From contig CALBTS010000940.1 of NCBI GenBank assembly GCA_937968035.1, positions 1-6,257 on the forward strand: 6,257 nt of DNA, in the 5' to 3' direction. The stretch's first letter is position 1; each line of letters starts with the position of its first letter. The notes beneath the pieces were generated by a model that was not told where the DNA came from, ran no database searches, and worked only from the letters and a program-made list of their open reading frames with translations. Shown in pieces: positions 6,208 to 6,257 of the stretch. A program made the translations under genes and the position numbers. This stretch comes from an uncultured Methanomethylovorans sp. (GTDB lineage: Archaea; Halobacteriota; Methanosarcinia; Methanosarcinales; Methanosarcinaceae).

Positions 6208-6257
6208 AGATCGGAAGAGCGTCGTGTAGGGAAAGAGTGTAGATTTCGGTGGTTGCC
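6208..6257 (-). other. Illumina P5/Read 1 adapter, reverse orientation (library artefact)
   Basis: From AGATCGGAAGAGCGTCGTG onward this is the reverse complement of the same adapter found at the left end. The visible differences are T for C at 6245 and 6254. The natural insert ends at 6207. Having the same adapter at both ends, rather than P5 plus P7, suggests a molecule amplified with a single adapter primer. Confidence 0.98.

Noticed and set aside
1..6257. Perfect-looking inverted terminal repeat, as in a linear mobile element
   Set aside because: Both ends are the Illumina P5/Read 1 adapter, not genomic sequence.

Overview
The window is one 6,156-base cloned or amplified fragment (52-6207) between two copies of the same Illumina P5/Read 1 adapter, one at each end in opposite orientation (1-51 and 6208-6257). 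The adapters are library artefacts. They cut genes at both ends of the insert, and the left one creates a false stop codon.

All real coding content is on the minus strand and is packed tightly: three open frames with a 2-base gap and a 1-base overlap. In transcription order (right to left) they are: (i) the last 101 residues of a protein whose start lies outside the insert; (ii) a complete 418-residue protein of unknown family, helical in its N-terminal two thirds with a small predicted beta domain near the C terminus; (iii) the first 1,530 residues of a giant multidomain protein whose C terminus is cut off by the adapter. There are no RNA genes, CRISPR arrays, insertion sequences or intergenic stretches longer than a few bases.

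The giant protein reads like a phage 'polyvalent' protein. Its parts, in order, are a duplicated 30-residue N-terminal motif, a Pro/Thr/Gln linker, TPR-like helices, a long Gly/Ala-rich and partly hydrophobic region, a small domain of unknown type, a long Pro/Glu/Thr linker, a ParB-like nuclease domain (DGFHR motif), a charged linker, and an N6-adenine methyltransferase of the large phage/conjugative-element type (AQYTGWGG, LEPAGGIGHFFG and NVPFG motifs). Relatives of this last module usually continue into a superfamily 2 helicase, as in the phage P1 DarB class. The insert ends about where that helicase should begin.

The likeliest source is an uncultivated tailed phage, probably of a Bacteroidetes host. 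The reasons are dense co-directional genes, a giant virion-type protein, A/T-rich leaders with weak or absent Shine-Dalgarno signals, and an N-terminal motif that I associate from memory with Bacteroidetes phage proteins. Host and phage type are inference. My working model is a cassette of internal virion proteins, at least one of which would be ejected with the genome and carry anti-restriction enzymes. GC content shifts from about 50% in the virion-like N-terminal part to about 40% in the ParB/methylase part of the same reading frame, which suggests the enzymatic half was joined from another source.
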